From NCBI RefSeq assembly GCF_014696925.1, contig NZ_JACJQY010000038.1, positions 1-57,465 of the forward strand: a DNA stretch of 57,465 bases, written 5' to 3'. The position numbers and the translations under genes were made by a program. Position 1 is the first letter of the stretch. Each line of letters opens with the position of its first letter. This stretch comes from Phormidium tenue FACHB-1050 (lineage in GTDB: Bacteria; Cyanobacteriota; Cyanobacteriia; Pseudanabaenales; Pseudanabaenaceae). Of the stretch, positions 35,449 through 45,900 are shown one piece after another. The notes beneath the pieces were generated by a model. That model was not told the DNA's origin, did not search any database, and saw only the letters and a program-made list of their open reading frames with translations.

Positions 35449-36546
35449 CTATTTTGAATATCTGTCTAGCAAAATTGTAAAAATTGAGCCTTTAGGTTGA
35501 TTATTGGTCACGGAGATCGCTCCTCGATGGGCTTCAATCATCATTTTGCAGAAAGAGAGTCCTAAGCCAATTTGAGAGACCCCCATCACAATGTTGCCAA
35601 CTTCATACTTTTCAAAGATGATTTGTTTTTGTTCGGGGCTGATGCCAATGCCCCAGTCAATGACTTCAATCTTGATCAAATCTTGGCGATCAGGATTTTT
35701 GGGCAAACATTCGACTCTGAGAATAATAGAACTTTGATGGGGGGAAAACTTCAGGGCATTATCTACTAAATTGCCTAATACACGTCGAATTAAAGGGCTG
35801 TCGCCAGATATGTAAGCTGGCTCTGTGGGAAATTCACCCAAGATTTGAATTTGCTTATCATTGGAGATTGCTTCAAAATCCGCAATCACTAACTTTGCTA
35901 CCTCGGTTATATCAAATTTACTGTGATTGAGAATGAGTTTATTCGCTTCGATCCTACCGATGGTCAAAATATCATCCACCAGCAAACGCATTTGCTCAAT
36001 CGTTTGACCAATCTGGACTATTCTCTTTTTAGCGCGATCGGGTAGATCCAATACTTTGAGAGAGTCACACCCCAACAAAATGCCAATTAAAGGATTACGA
36101 AGGTCATGGACTATGGTTTGCATCATTTCTTCGCGTAGCATGATCGTCTCTTGGATGTGATCGTATTGCGACTTGATCCGCAACATCGATCGCACACGGG
36201 CGCGGAGTTCAGTGCTGTTAATTGGCTTACTAATAAAATCATCGGCTCCTGCATCAATGCAACGGGCGAGATCTTCTTTATCCGATAGGGCGGTAACGAT
36301 AATAATCGGAATATGCTGCCAGTGGCGATCATTCTTAAGCCTCTGACAGACCTCGATGCCGTCCATATCTGGCATCATTACATCTAGCAAAACCAGATCA
36401 GGATTAATGCTCTCAAGAGAGGCGATCGCATCTGCTCCATTGTCCCGATGGTGCAGATCATATCCTTCTTTAAACAGCAAAATTTCAATTACATCAAAAT
36501 TAGCTGGCTCATCATCTACAACTAAAATTACTTGTTTATTTCCCAT
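35449..36546 (-). CDS. REC-histidine kinase fusion
   Basis: This 365-residue protein has REC at about 6-122 (acceptor D56 in LVLLDVMMP, FISKP lysine), then HisKA with VHDLRNPLIG (near 148) and HATPase with NLVDNALKFSPHQS (near 265) and GLGLSFCKMM near 333. The dimerisation-box form HDLRNPL is common in cyanobacterial REC-kinases. It is transcribed in the same direction as the neighbouring REC-kinase but separated by 440 bases of repeats, so the two are probably separate units. Confidence 0.88.
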   Translation of the reverse strand: MGNKQVILVVDDEPANFDVIEILLFKEGYDLHHRDNGADAIASLESINPDLVLLDVMMPDMDGIEVCQRLKNDRHWQHIPIIIVTALSDKEDLARCIDAGADDFISKPINSTELRARVRSMLRIKSQYDHIQETIMLREEMMQTIVHDLRNPLIGILLGCDSLKVLDLPDRAKKRIVQIGQTIEQMRLLVDDILTIGRIEANKLILNHSKFDITEVAKLVIADFEAISNDKQIQILGEFPTEPAYISGDSPLIRRVLGNLVDNALKFSPHQSSIILRVECLPKNPDRQDLIKIEVIDWGIGISPEQKQIIFEKYEVGNIVMGVSQIGLGLSFCKMMIEAHRGAISVTNNQPKGSIFTILLDRYSK

Positions 36547-36946
36547 AATGTTTTTATTTGGGTTGGGACAGCGCTAATAACTATCTACAGTACTTTGCGC
36601 TCAAACCCGAATCAAGAAATTTGTGAAAAGATTTGTTTTGTCGCACTTTCCAAAAATTTCTTGTGGTTCGTTTGATCAGAAATAGCTGTAAATTTGTGGA
36701 CTAGGTTATACCAATTTACAAAAGTGTCGTCACACTTTTGTAAATTGAAAACTAAACCCAGCAAAGATTTTAAAAACACAAAATGTCGAAGCCACTTAGT
36801 GTTTTGGTATTAACTGACTATAGCTTCTATTCTGACAGGTTTTCATTTACCATGACTTAAGTACTTGTACAAAATAATTTCCCAAATTTAGTAAGGGTTT
36901 AACCATACTGTATTTGGGTTTGTAATTAATTTCGCGGAAACAGCTC
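36547..36946. other. 400-base spacer between divergent REC-kinase and exopolyphosphatase genes
   Basis: It contains the second copy of the paired-hairpin element (36708-36810). The rest is A/T-rich and should hold both promoters; none could be assigned with confidence. Confidence 0.6.
36708..36810. repeat. Paired-hairpin element, copy 2
   Basis: It has the same ends ATACCAA/TTGGTAT and the same length (103 bp) as the copy at 16262. The first hairpin (AATTTACAAAAGTGT with ACACTTTTGTAAATT) is perfect. The second has decayed on its right side (CCACTTAGTG). Confidence 0.75.
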
Positions 36947-38533
36947 ATGACTTCAGATGTCAAAACCTTAGCGGCGATCGATGTTGGCACAAATTCCATT
37001 CATATGGTGATTGTGCAAATTCAGACTTCGATCCCTAGTTTTAGTGTGATTGAGTCAGAGAAGGCGACCGTGAGACTAGGGGAGCGCTGCGCTCAAACAG
37101 GAAACTTGACCGAAGATGCGATGAAGCGATCGCTAGAAGCTCTTAAGCGATGTCAAGAGATTTGTCGTACTTTTAAGGTTGAAGAAATCGTGGCTGTGGC
37201 GACGAGTGCGACAAGAGAGGCTCCTAATGGTCATGATTTTATCCGCCGCATTTATGAAGAAATAGGCTTGCATGTTGAAGTTATCTCAGGACAGGAGGAA
37301 GCTAGACGCATCTATTTAGGTGTTATTTCGGCGATGGAACTTAAGGATGAGCCACATCTTTTGATTGATATTGGGGGTGGTTCTACGGAGATGATCCTAG
37401 GAGATGGTCGCGATCCGATGCATCTTAGTAGCACTAAGATTGGCGCAGTTAGGTTAACGGATTTGTTTGTTAAAACTGATCCCATTTCTCAAACGGAATA
37501 CGATCGCCTATTGGGTTATATTCTTGGCTCGATTGAGCGTCCTACTGATGATTTGAGATTTTTGCTTAAGGACAAACTTGACGGCAAAACGCTAAAGGCG
37601 ATCGGTACATCTGGCACAATTGAGACGCTGATCTCTTTACATGCCAAGGAAAAGCTAGGGTTAGTTCCTAATCCTCTGCAAGGTTATGAGCTTCCCTTTA
37701 CTGATTTAGAAAATATCGTCTGGCGGTTACGTCGAGCGAATTTAGAAGAACGCACAGTCATGGTTCGGCAAAAGAGAGCCGAGATTATCTTGGCGGGAGC
37801 CATAGTTCTCTTGGAAACCATGCGTCTCTTGGGAGTTCCCAAAATTATGCTCTGTCAACGAGCCTTACGTGAAGGCTTGGTGGTGGATTGGATGATTCGT
37901 CATGGATATATCGAGGATGGTTGGCGCTATCAAAGTACAGTTCGCGATCGCAGTATTCTCAAACTTGCTGATAAATATGGCATTGATACGAAATACGCCA
38001 AACATGTGGCGGAACATGCGCTGAGCTTATTCGATCAAACAAAGGGAATTTTCCATGAGTGGGGTGATGATGAGCGACATCTGCTCTGGGCAGCGGCGAT
38101 GCTGCATAACGCAGGGCATCACGTCAGTCACGATGCTCACCACAAGCATTCCTATTATTTGATTCGTAATGGTGAGTTATTGGGATATACCGAGTCTGAG
38201 ATTGAGGCGATCGCCAATCTCGCTCGTTATCACCGTAAGAGTGAACCCAAGAAAAAACATGACAATTTCCAGCGTTTAGATAATGAGCATTTAAAGCTAT
38301 TTGTACGTCAAGCGAGTACGTTTTTGCGTTTAGCAACAGCCCTCGATCGTCGGCAAATTGGCGCGATCGCCGCGATTCGGGTAGTTTGTAATCCGCGTAC
38401 TCGTGCTTGCTCGTTACAACTCACGCCTAGGCAGTCCCATGATCCCTGTACCCTAGAGCTTTGGAGTCTTGATTATAAGAAACAGCCGTTTGAGACTCAG
38501 TTTAACGTTACGCTATCAGTGTCCTTAGAGTAG
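36947..38533 (+). CDS. ppx: Exopolyphosphatase / Ppx-GppA phosphatase with HD domain
   Basis: The 528-residue protein hydrolyses inorganic polyphosphate, or pppGpp in some members. The N-terminal actin-like ATPase-fold domain has AIDVGTNSIHMVIV (about 10-23) and DIGGGSTEMILG (about 142-153). The C-terminal part is an HD-type domain with HNAGHHVSHDAHHKHSYY near residue 387, then AIANLARYHRK. This long form with an HD domain is common in cyanobacteria. It starts at ATG 36947. The antiporter gene follows after about 60 bases, so co-transcription is possible. Confidence 0.9.
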   Translation: MTSDVKTLAAIDVGTNSIHMVIVQIQTSIPSFSVIESEKATVRLGERCAQTGNLTEDAMKRSLEALKRCQEICRTFKVEEIVAVATSATREAPNGHDFIRRIYEEIGLHVEVISGQEEARRIYLGVISAMELKDEPHLLIDIGGGSTEMILGDGRDPMHLSSTKIGAVRLTDLFVKTDPISQTEYDRLLGYILGSIERPTDDLRFLLKDKLDGKTLKAIGTSGTIETLISLHAKEKLGLVPNPLQGYELPFTDLENIVWRLRRANLEERTVMVRQKRAEIILAGAIVLLETMRLLGVPKIMLCQRALREGLVVDWMIRHGYIEDGWRYQSTVRDRSILKLADKYGIDTKYAKHVAEHALSLFDQTKGIFHEWGDDERHLLWAAAMLHNAGHHVSHDAHHKHSYYLIRNGELLGYTESEIEAIANLARYHRKSEPKKKHDNFQRLDNEHLKLFVRQASTFLRLATALDRRQIGAIAAIRVVCNPRTRACSLQLTPRQSHDPCTLELWSLDYKKQPFETQFNVTLSVSLE

Positions 38534-38594
38534 AAAGGTTTGGCACTTGTGCTAAATCTCTCTAGTGCCGAATCTCTCTATTGAGATTTATATT

Positions 38595-40580
38595 ATGGAA
38601 GGCTCCCTTTCTTTAATCATTATTATTGCGATCGCCGCAGGGATTTTTGCCCGTGTCATAGCGAATTTTTTTCGTGTGCCGAGCATTGTATTTCTGCTGA
38701 TTTTTGGTGTGGCGCTGGGAGGAAATGGCTTAAATTTAGTACAGCCACGCTTATTGGGGGATGGCTTAGAGGCGATCGTTTCGATTTCTGTAGCTCTGAT
38801 TTTGTTTGATGGGGGACTGAATCTCCAACTAAAGGAACTGGGCAAGGTTTCGGCAAGTTTACGCAATTTAATTACAATTGGAACTTTGATTACCCTAATT
38901 GGTGGTGGCATTGCTGCCTATTGGTTGAGTGAGTTTCCTTGGACGATCGCTTTTTTATATGCGGCTTTGGTGGTTGTGACAGGACCGACAGTAATCAATC
39001 CAATTATTGAAGAAGTGGGACTCGATCGCCGCCTTGCCACGATTCTCGAAGGGGAAGGAGTGTTAATTGATGCGATCGGGTCAGTGCTAGCTGTGGTCGT
39101 CCTTGATGTCGCCTTAAACCCAACTTCTAGTGCCTTTGCTGTGGTTAGCGATCTCGGCTTGCGGCTAGGGGTTGGTGGTGTGCTAGGGGCGATCGCAGGG
39201 TGGTTACTGGGTAAATTTTTGCAACGTGCGGCTTTTCTTGCCGAAGATACTAAAAGTGCGGTGGTCGTGGCGGCGGTTTTAGGACTATTCGGCATTGCTC
39301 AAGAAATCCAAAGTGAATCGGGACTAACAGCCGTTGTCTTGATGGGGCTTGTCTTACGGGCTTCCGAAATTCCCAATAGTCGTGACTTGCTTAAATTTAA
39401 GAGTCAACTTGTAGCTCTTATAGTTTCCGTTTTATTTATTTTACTGTCGGCAAATCTTTCCATTCCTAGTATCTTTGCCCTTGGTTGGGGTGGGGTGCAG
39501 ACAGTTCTCTTTCTAATGTTTATTGTCCGTCCGATCAATGTGATTGTCAGTACATGGAATAGCAGCTTCACATGGCGACAAAAGGCTTTCTTGTCATGGT
39601 GTGCGCCGAGAGGGATTGTGGCGGCTTCGGTAGCTTCGCTCTTTTCGATTTTATTAACCGAACGCGGAGTCAATGGTGGTGAATCGATTAAGGCGTTAGT
39701 TTTCCTGACGATCGCGATGACGGTGTTTTTGCAAGGATTATCCGCCAAATTGGTGGCGAAACTTCTAGGACTCAATCAGCCTGATATTTCTGGATTGGTG
39801 GTTGTCGGCAGTAATCCCATTGGAATTTTGGTGGCGAGACTATTTCAAGCGAATGGACAGCGGGTGGCGATCATTGACACTAGTGCGGAACTTTGCAAAC
39901 AAGCTGCTGAGTATGATATTCCCGCTTTTGTGAGCAATGGTTTAGATGCGAAGTCTCTAGCTGAAGCAGGGCTTGACTCAGTAGGAACCTTTGTGGCTCT
40001 GACGATTAATACCGATGTGAATATCGTGATTGCTCAACTTGCGGTCAAAGAGTTTAAACCACCCAGAGTTTTTGCTGTTTATGTCAAAGAGGCTGAGAGC
40101 GATCGCAATGGTGAGCCAGAAGTCCAGCAAGCTTTTAGCGCCCGTGTTCCGATTAAAACTTGGAATCAATACGTTTTACAAAGAGAAGTAAGAGTGGGTG
40201 AATTTTTGCTCACCGAAGAAGAACTACAAGAGCAGTTAAATCGTTTTAATACGATGTTTAATGCAGGAATATTGCTGCCATTGCTGTTTGAGCGCAAAGG
40301 TCAATTACAAATCGTATCCGCAGATATGACATGGGAAAAAGGCGATCGCATTTTATATTTGTTATATACTCCTAAAGCTTTACCCCCTGCTCAATCCGAA
40401 GTTCTACCACCCAAAACGTTAGACATCACACCAATGGTTCTTTCGGATCTAGACATAGCCCAAAAGACTAGTGATTCTAATGGAGCTGGTTCACGCAGCA
40501 ATAAAAATAATGATAGTTCTACTAGTCCCGATTATTTCTTGAAGATGGCAAAGGATATTTTAAATAGGCGATCGCCTTAA
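38595..40580 (+). CDS. Cation:proton antiporter with C-terminal TrkA-N (RCK) domain
   Basis: The 661-residue protein has about 12 membrane helices in residues 1-390, of the Na+/H+ exchanger (CPA) type, with GPTVINPIIEEVGLD (about 130-144) and the LWxxAPRG-like segment SWCAPRGIVAASVAS (near 340). A TrkA-N/RCK nucleotide-binding domain follows (from about 396, VVVGSNPIGILVARLFQANG), then a possible RCK-C part. The tail of about 60 residues is polar. It should regulate sodium, potassium or pH at a cell membrane. The frame is open from GTG 38565, but ATG 38595 puts the first helix right at the N terminus and is preferred. Confidence 0.88.
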   Translation: MEGSLSLIIIIAIAAGIFARVIANFFRVPSIVFLLIFGVALGGNGLNLVQPRLLGDGLEAIVSISVALILFDGGLNLQLKELGKVSASLRNLITIGTLITLIGGGIAAYWLSEFPWTIAFLYAALVVVTGPTVINPIIEEVGLDRRLATILEGEGVLIDAIGSVLAVVVLDVALNPTSSAFAVVSDLGLRLGVGGVLGAIAGWLLGKFLQRAAFLAEDTKSAVVVAAVLGLFGIAQEIQSESGLTAVVLMGLVLRASEIPNSRDLLKFKSQLVALIVSVLFILLSANLSIPSIFALGWGGVQTVLFLMFIVRPINVIVSTWNSSFTWRQKAFLSWCAPRGIVAASVASLFSILLTERGVNGGESIKALVFLTIAMTVFLQGLSAKLVAKLLGLNQPDISGLVVVGSNPIGILVARLFQANGQRVAIIDTSAELCKQAAEYDIPAFVSNGLDAKSLAEAGLDSVGTFVALTINTDVNIVIAQLAVKEFKPPRVFAVYVKEAESDRNGEPEVQQAFSARVPIKTWNQYVLQREVRVGEFLLTEEELQEQLNRFNTMFNAGILLPLLFERKGQLQIVSADMTWEKGDRILYLLYTPKALPPAQSEVLPPKTLDITPMVLSDLDIAQKTSDSNGAGSRSNKNNDSSTSPDYFLKMAKDILNRRSP

Positions 40581-40626
40581 ATGTAAAGCAATTGATTAGC
40601 AATTTTATTGGTTGTTAAAGTACTCC

Positions 40627-40681
40627 AAAACCCAAGAATCGAGTGGCGGCGCGAAGCGCCGCCACTCGATTCTTGGGTTTT
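40627..40681. repeat. Palindromic element copy
   Basis: Core arms 40627-40652 and 40656-40681 form a perfect 26-bp stem with loop GAA and copy-specific middle GAATCGAGT. The right outer part ends with CTATAGCTATA near 40709, which is the family end. It sits between convergent genes and abuts the six-gene accessory operon. Confidence 0.85.
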
Positions 40682-40713
40682 ATGTCCTAATGCAGGTGAC
40701 TATAGCTATATCC

Positions 40714-41157
40714 TTACAATTCATTAGATCGTTGTAGCATCTTCAAAAGTTTTGTGTGGTTTTGCCAAATTGTCACTCTGCTATTTTGATAAACTTTTGC
40801 GATGAAAGGAGCTTGATTCCCTTTGATAAATCTCTTGATGCTGTCTATAGCCTGAATAAAAGTTTGTGCCATTTCTTCACCACTTGCATCTCCAATCGCT
40901 AAAACAAAAACTCTGGCGTTAGAACTAGCGATCGCTATTTGCTCGGAGGGTGTACGTCCCAGATTAGCGTCTTTTGTCAGGACAATCCATCCTCGACGAC
41001 TGACTTCGGGTAGCCATTCGACATCTGGAGAATTGGGGGCAAAATGATCGATATGCGCTTCGGCATTTGCGCCTGCGTTGCGTAGGATTTTGACTAAATT
41101 TTTGCCTAAGGCTCTATCTATAAAAAAGATAGGCTGATCAGTGTTTTTCTTATTCAC
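40714..41157 (-). CDS. PIN-like nuclease, VapC45-type toxin
   Basis: The 147-residue protein resembles the VapC45-type PIN-like family: FFIDRALGKNLVKILRNAG (about 11-29, first acidic residue D14), SPDVEWLPEVSRRGWIVLTKDANL (given by PDVEWLPEV and VLTKDANLGR, about 44-67) and a C-terminal region ending LLKMLQRSNEL. PIN toxins cleave RNA. Its start overlaps the upstream DUF433-type antitoxin gene by four bases, the usual toxin-antitoxin arrangement. It is the last gene of a six-gene minus-strand operon. The toxin role is inferred from the pairing and family resemblance. Confidence 0.75.
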   Translation of the reverse strand: MNKKNTDQPIFFIDRALGKNLVKILRNAGANAEAHIDHFAPNSPDVEWLPEVSRRGWIVLTKDANLGRTPSEQIAIASSNARVFVLAIGDASGEEMAQTFIQAIDSIKRFIKGNQAPFIAKVYQNSRVTIWQNHTKLLKMLQRSNEL

Positions 41158-41846
41158 GCGCTTTGAGGAGGGAGTTCGTAGCGGATTGCTTCTTCGATTT
41201 GGAGTCTTGTGCAGCCGTAGTCTTCAGCAAGTAAATCTATAGAATCTCCTGCTCGATAGCGTTCGGCAACGATGGATGTGGGAATGCCTGTATCAGCGAT
41301 CGCTAACCGCCCAAAGGATACGGTGGGATCAAAAACAAGAAGTTTTGGGCTATCGGATTGATTTGGGCGCAGGTTGGGGAATAGGCGAATGGCAACTTGG
41401 CGATCGTATTCGATGCGTTTGAGAAGTTGGTTGAGGGTTTGGCGCATGGCTAACTGTCCATTTTCGGAGGCGTTAATCAGTTTTCCTACGGATTCGACAA
41501 AGAGGTTTACGCCATCGGTCTGGAAGTCGATGCTTGCGAGGGGATGTGGGGTGGCAAATTCACGTTCGATGTAGTCAAGGGCAGTGCGAACTTTGTCTAG
41601 ACGGATATTATGATCTTGGCGAATCACTCGTAATACATGGGCTTCTACGAGGTTGATAAATGATAGTTGTGAAAACTCGGTGCTGGGACGCTGGATCAGC
41701 GGTGCGGAAAATTGTTGTCCGTCTTTAGTGTTGTAGGTACGCCCATGTAGCCAAGCTTGTAATGTACCCGATGGAATTCGCAGGTAACGAGCGGCATCGG
41801 CTACTGTATAGGCTGGAAGGTTTTGAAGTTTGGCTGCATTGGTCAT
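41154..41846 (-). CDS. DUF433/VapB45-like antitoxin with N-terminal helix-turn-helix
   Basis: The 230-residue protein starts with a MerR-like DNA-binding segment, YTVADAARYLRIPSGTLQAW (about 13-32). It ends with a DUF433-type segment, GIPTSIVAERYRAGDSIDLL then DYGCTRLQIEEAIRYE (about 186-225). This layout matches the long antitoxins that partner VapC45-like PIN proteins. It overlaps the toxin gene by four bases and starts seven bases after the higA-type gene. I infer antitoxin and autorepressor roles. Confidence 0.75.
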   Translation of the reverse strand: MTNAAKLQNLPAYTVADAARYLRIPSGTLQAWLHGRTYNTKDGQQFSAPLIQRPSTEFSQLSFINLVEAHVLRVIRQDHNIRLDKVRTALDYIEREFATPHPLASIDFQTDGVNLFVESVGKLINASENGQLAMRQTLNQLLKRIEYDRQVAIRLFPNLRPNQSDSPKLLVFDPTVSFGRLAIADTGIPTSIVAERYRAGDSIDLLAEDYGCTRLQIEEAIRYELPPQSA

Positions 41847-41853
41847 TTTTGAT

Positions 41854-42168
41854 TTAGCCGATCGCTAAGGTTGTTAATGGTTGAATAGTTTGTAATTCAT
41901 CATTTTCCGTTTGTTGAGTGTGATATAGATCCCAACATTGTTGAAGATTCATCCAGAAGTCTGGTGATGTGGAAAAGAATTTAGCTAGGCGCAGGGCGGT
42001 GCTTGAGGTTATGCCTCGGCGGCGATTGATGATTTCATTTACTCTTTGATAGGGGACGTGAATGGAATTGGCTAGGTCTTGCTGTGTTAATCCCAACGGA
42101 ATGAGAAATTCTTCTAGTAACATTTCCCCTGCGTGGGTTGGTGGGCGATGGGTTAGTATGCGTGTCAT
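41854..42168 (-). CDS. higA: HigA family addiction-module antidote, no HigB beside it
   Basis: The 104-residue protein is a HigA-type antitoxin: THAGEMLLEEFLIPLGLTQQ (about 11-30) followed by the helix-turn-helix DLANSIHVPYQRVNEIINRRRG and SPDFWMNLQQCWDLY. HigA normally follows a small HigB ribonuclease gene. Here the gene upstream is xisI and no HigB-like frame exists on either side. It is therefore an orphan antitoxin, perhaps acting as a repressor of the operon it sits in. The gaps to its neighbours are 11 and 7 bases. Confidence 0.88.
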   Translation of the reverse strand: MTRILTHRPPTHAGEMLLEEFLIPLGLTQQDLANSIHVPYQRVNEIINRRRGITSSTALRLAKFFSTSPDFWMNLQQCWDLYHTQQTENDELQTIQPLTTLAIG

Positions 42169-42179
42169 ATTTAATACTT

Positions 42180-42512
42180 CTATGCCACTCCATAGCCTGT
42201 ATAGGGTCTTTTATAGGGAGGTTGTAAACCTAGCACTATATCTTCTTTGGGAATACCGAACTCTAGTAACTCTTGTCCTACGTCAATATCAGTTGTATTT
42301 TGCTGTAGCCAGATTTTTCCGTCTTTGATATCAAAATGCAGAACAGTATGATAGACCCGCTTCAAGCCTTTCCAGCCAATACGCATCAGTTGATAGCGAT
42401 CGCGATCGGTGTCAAAAATCAACTCACTCTGTACATCGTCTTGAGTTTTAAAATGACTATGCTTTTCCAGAAGATTTTGAATGTATAGACGGTAATTTTC
42501 TAGTTTATCCAT
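42180..42512 (-). CDS. xisI: XisI-like protein (fdxN element excision controlling factor family)
   Basis: The 110-residue protein matches XisI: the N-terminal MDKLENYRLYIQNLLEKHS, the central FDTDRDRYQLMRIGWKGLKRV (about 29-49), DGKIWLQQNTTDIDVGQELL (about 63-82) and the final PYKRPYTGYGVA. In Anabaena XisH and XisI are needed with XisF for excision of the fdxN element in heterocysts, but most cyanobacteria carry many xisHI pairs with no such element, so the general role is unknown. It overlaps xisH by 13 bases. Confidence 0.92.
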   Translation of the reverse strand: MDKLENYRLYIQNLLEKHSHFKTQDDVQSELIFDTDRDRYQLMRIGWKGLKRVYHTVLHFDIKDGKIWLQQNTTDIDVGQELLEFGIPKEDIVLGLQPPYKRPYTGYGVA

Positions 42513-42916
42513 TTGATTATCTCCTCAGCGATGGGTTCATAAACAATCAGCTTTAACTTATAGCGATCAATCGATACTTGGGCAAAGCGGCTTTGAAAGA
42601 ATGTTTCATAGGCATCTAGGGGAATTGCTAAATAAAGTTGGCGATCGGGTTCATTAACTTCTAGCATAATTCTATAGTTTAGAAATTGCCCCAGTGCTGT
42701 GTGAAAGTCGCTAATAGCGGATGTGCTGATGAAGCTTTTAATTTCAACTGCAATTTTTTGTTGATCTCGTTCGGCGGCGATCAAGCGCTCGGCAGCTAGG
42801 TCAATTTTAACTTTAACTTCTTCCCATTCAAGTTCTAGTGGGTCGTCAGTTATTTGCCAATGGTCTTTTTCTAACCCTCGTCTAACTGCATCGTGAAAAA
42901 GATCTTTTGCTGACAT
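42500..42916 (-). CDS. xisH: XisH-like protein with nuclease-like fold
   Basis: The 138-residue XisH has the family start MSAKDLFHDAVRRGLEKDHW and the segment KIDLAAERLIAAERDQQKIAVEIKSF, given here as KIDLAAERL (about 35-43) and KIAVEIKSF (about 53-61). D and E-x-K are spaced as in the PD-(D/E)xK nuclease fold to which XisH is related. The C-terminal FAQVSIDRYKLKLIVYEP is also typical. It starts nine bases after the NACHT gene and overlaps xisI, so all three should be translated from one transcript. Confidence 0.92.
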   Translation of the reverse strand: MSAKDLFHDAVRRGLEKDHWQITDDPLELEWEEVKVKIDLAAERLIAAERDQQKIAVEIKSFISTSAISDFHTALGQFLNYRIMLEVNEPDRQLYLAIPLDAYETFFQSRFAQVSIDRYKLKLIVYEPIAEEIIKWIN

Positions 42917-42925
42917 TTTACTTTT

Positions 42926-45900
42926 TTACTCCTCATCGGCGCTAAATCCATCAAAAAAGGCGATTGTAACTTTCAAGATGACACTATTCTCGGCGTAGTG
43001 TTTAGTAGCTTCACTGAGAGCAGCTTTACCACCATTTAGCCAACGTTCTGGGTTGAGAATTTGTGTCCAGAGAATTTTCCATTTGTCAGGATGGTTTGTT
43101 TTAATCTCTTCAAATGTAGCTTTAACGATATCTTTTGCTTCTGCTTCAGTTGCAGAGGGATAGGTTTTAGCTAATTGATCGAGTAAGTCTTGAATTTCTT
43201 TAGCTGCATCAGCTAGATTTTGTTTTTGCTCAGGGGCAAAATTATTTTCGTTGTAAACTCCGATATTATCGATCAATTTACCGATTTTAGCTCCGCGAAG
43301 ATCGTATTTAGGTGAGTCTTGTTTAGGTTCGTCTGGCATATTTTTAATAGCTTTAGTGAGTTCCTTTAAAGTGTTCTCTAAAGGATTAGCATGATTTTCT
43401 GTTTCCTGCAAAGGTGTATCGTAGATCTTGTAGTTGTAGTATTTGCATCGGGCTTGGATGGCGGTGATGACTGAGAGGGCTTGTTGGCTGGCTTCTGTGG
43501 GGATAAGGGTGAGGAGATGGGGGAGTTGTTGGGTGAGGATGGGTAAGTTGCGATCAGCTTTAATAAAATCTTTGAGAGATTCTGCGGCACTCCAGCTTAC
43601 ATTGGAATCTAGATCCTCAAGGGTAATAATAAGAGGCTTAATAGCTTTATCATTACAAATATTTCCTAATGCATCTGATGCTTTGTAGCGAATATCGGAA
43701 TTTTCTTCCGTGAGAGCATCAATAAGACAGATGACAACTTTGTCATTCTCTATCTTTTCTAATGCCCATTTTGCATTGCAACTTATATCATTATCTTCGT
43801 CTTTAAATGCAGAAAAAAGAGACTCAATAGCTTTATCATTACCGATTTCGACTAAAGCTTTTGCTGAGTTACCTCTAATAAATAAGTTCTTGTTTTTGAG
43901 AGCAGAACTGAGTGCTTTAACAGCTTGATCATTACCAATCTTGACTAATGCTTTTGCTGCGTTACTATGAGTATAGAAGTCCTTATTTGTGAGAGCGGAA
44001 CTGAGTGCTTCAACAGCATCTTCATTGGCAATCTTGACTAATATCCCTACTACTTCTCTACGCGCACACGAATCTTTATCTTTGAGAATATGACTAAGAG
44101 CATTAATAACTCTATCACTACTAATTTTGACTAGTGCCTTGTCGGCTTCCAAACGTACACTAAAATTATCCGTTGTAAGAGCGTGAATGAGCGCTTCAAC
44201 TGCCTTGTCGCTGCAAATCTTCCCTAACTCTGATGCTGCTCTCCTCCGAACACATTCATCTATATCGGTTGTAAGATAATGAATGAGTTCTTCAACTGCT
44301 TTATCACTACTTATCTTACCCAATTCTTCTACCGCTTTCCAACGCATATAGGAATCGACATTTTCTAAATTAGGAAAAATAGCTTCAGTTGCGCTTTCAT
44401 TTTTAATCATAATTAATGCAGTTTCAGAATCCCAGCGCACATTACAATCTTGATCTTTGAGGGCTGTAGTAATAGCGACAACTGCCTGATCACTACCAAT
44501 ATTTTGTAATGCTTTTACGGCATTTCTTCGCACATAAATATCTTCATCTTCGAGAGCATGAACCAGAGTCTCAAATGCTTTATTACCACTAATATTTTCT
44601 AATGCTTTTATAACTTCTCTACGCACATCAACATTTTCATCCTCGAAAGTGCAAATAAGAGTTTCAACTATTCTGTCAATGTTGCTATCAGCTTTACTTA
44701 ATATTTTTACTGCTTTTTTTCGTACATCAGGATTTGTATCTTTGAGGGCATAAATAAGAGGATCGATTACTTGGTTACTATCAATTTTGCCTAATGACTG
44801 TACAGCATTTCTACGCACGCCAAAATCTTCATCATTTAGGGAATGGATAAGAGGCTCAATTACCTTGTCACTACTAATATTACCTAATGATCCTGTAGCA
44901 TTCCAACGCACAACAAAATCTTGATGTTTGGCAGCGTGGCTGAGAGCTTCAATTGCTATGTTAATGTCAATATTAACTAGTGCTTCAGATGCATTCTTAT
45001 GCACATAATAATCTATATCGCTGAGAGCATTACAGAGAGGCTTAATTGCCTTGTCACTAATAGTCTTACCTAGTGCATCTGCTACATTTCTACGCACATA
45101 AACATCTTCATCCTTGAGAGCATTACAGAGAGGCTCAATTGTCTTGTCACTAGCAATCTTACCTAGTGCATCTGCTACATTTCTACGCACATAAACATCT
45201 TCATCCTTAAGAGCATCACTGAGAATCTCAATTGACTTATCGCTGCGAATCTCACCTAGCGCACTTGCTGCTTCGCAACGCATATAAGAATTTGTGTCTT
45301 TGAGAGCATGAACAAGAGAATCTACCACTTTATCGCTACCAATATTAACAAATGCTTCCACTGCTTCCCAGCACATATAAGGTTCTATATATCCGAGATT
45401 AAGAATGACAAGATTGATTGCAACATCAGATCTCGTTTCTCCTAAAAGCTTTATCGCATATAACTTAGGAATTTTCCGTTCTTCTATTTCCCGAATCAAC
45501 AACCCAACAGTTTTCTCCTGAAACCCATACTTCACCGCACCAGCCAACCTCGCCCCCAACCGCAAATCCACATCCAACGCCAGCCGTACCAGACTCACCG
45601 CTTGATCCTCTCTATCCTCGCAATCCAACATCAACGCTAGAGATTCTGTCCAATCTAAATAGTTAAGATAACTTTTCTGAATCTCCTCATTAGTTAAGCT
45701 GTCTAATTGCTTTCGCAAGTATTCAGCCGCATAATATTCTTGAATTAGTTGATGACGAAACTCAATTATCTGATCAGTTTTTATTTGAATAAGATGATAC
45801 TTCAATAAATTTTCTAGCCATTGCTTAGCATAATCACAGGGATTATCAAGCTTCTTATTATCTAAAAGTTTTGCAAGAATATTCTCAGCTTCAAACTTAG

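Noticed and set aside
40714-42168. A complete HigBA toxin-antitoxin pair
   Set aside because: No HigB-like ribonuclease frame exists on either side of the HigA-type gene. The neighbouring PIN protein has its own antitoxin partner.
42180-42916. An fdxN-type excisable element next to xisH/xisI
   Set aside because: No XisF-like recombinase and no element ends flanking an excised gene are present. xisHI pairs are common without such elements.
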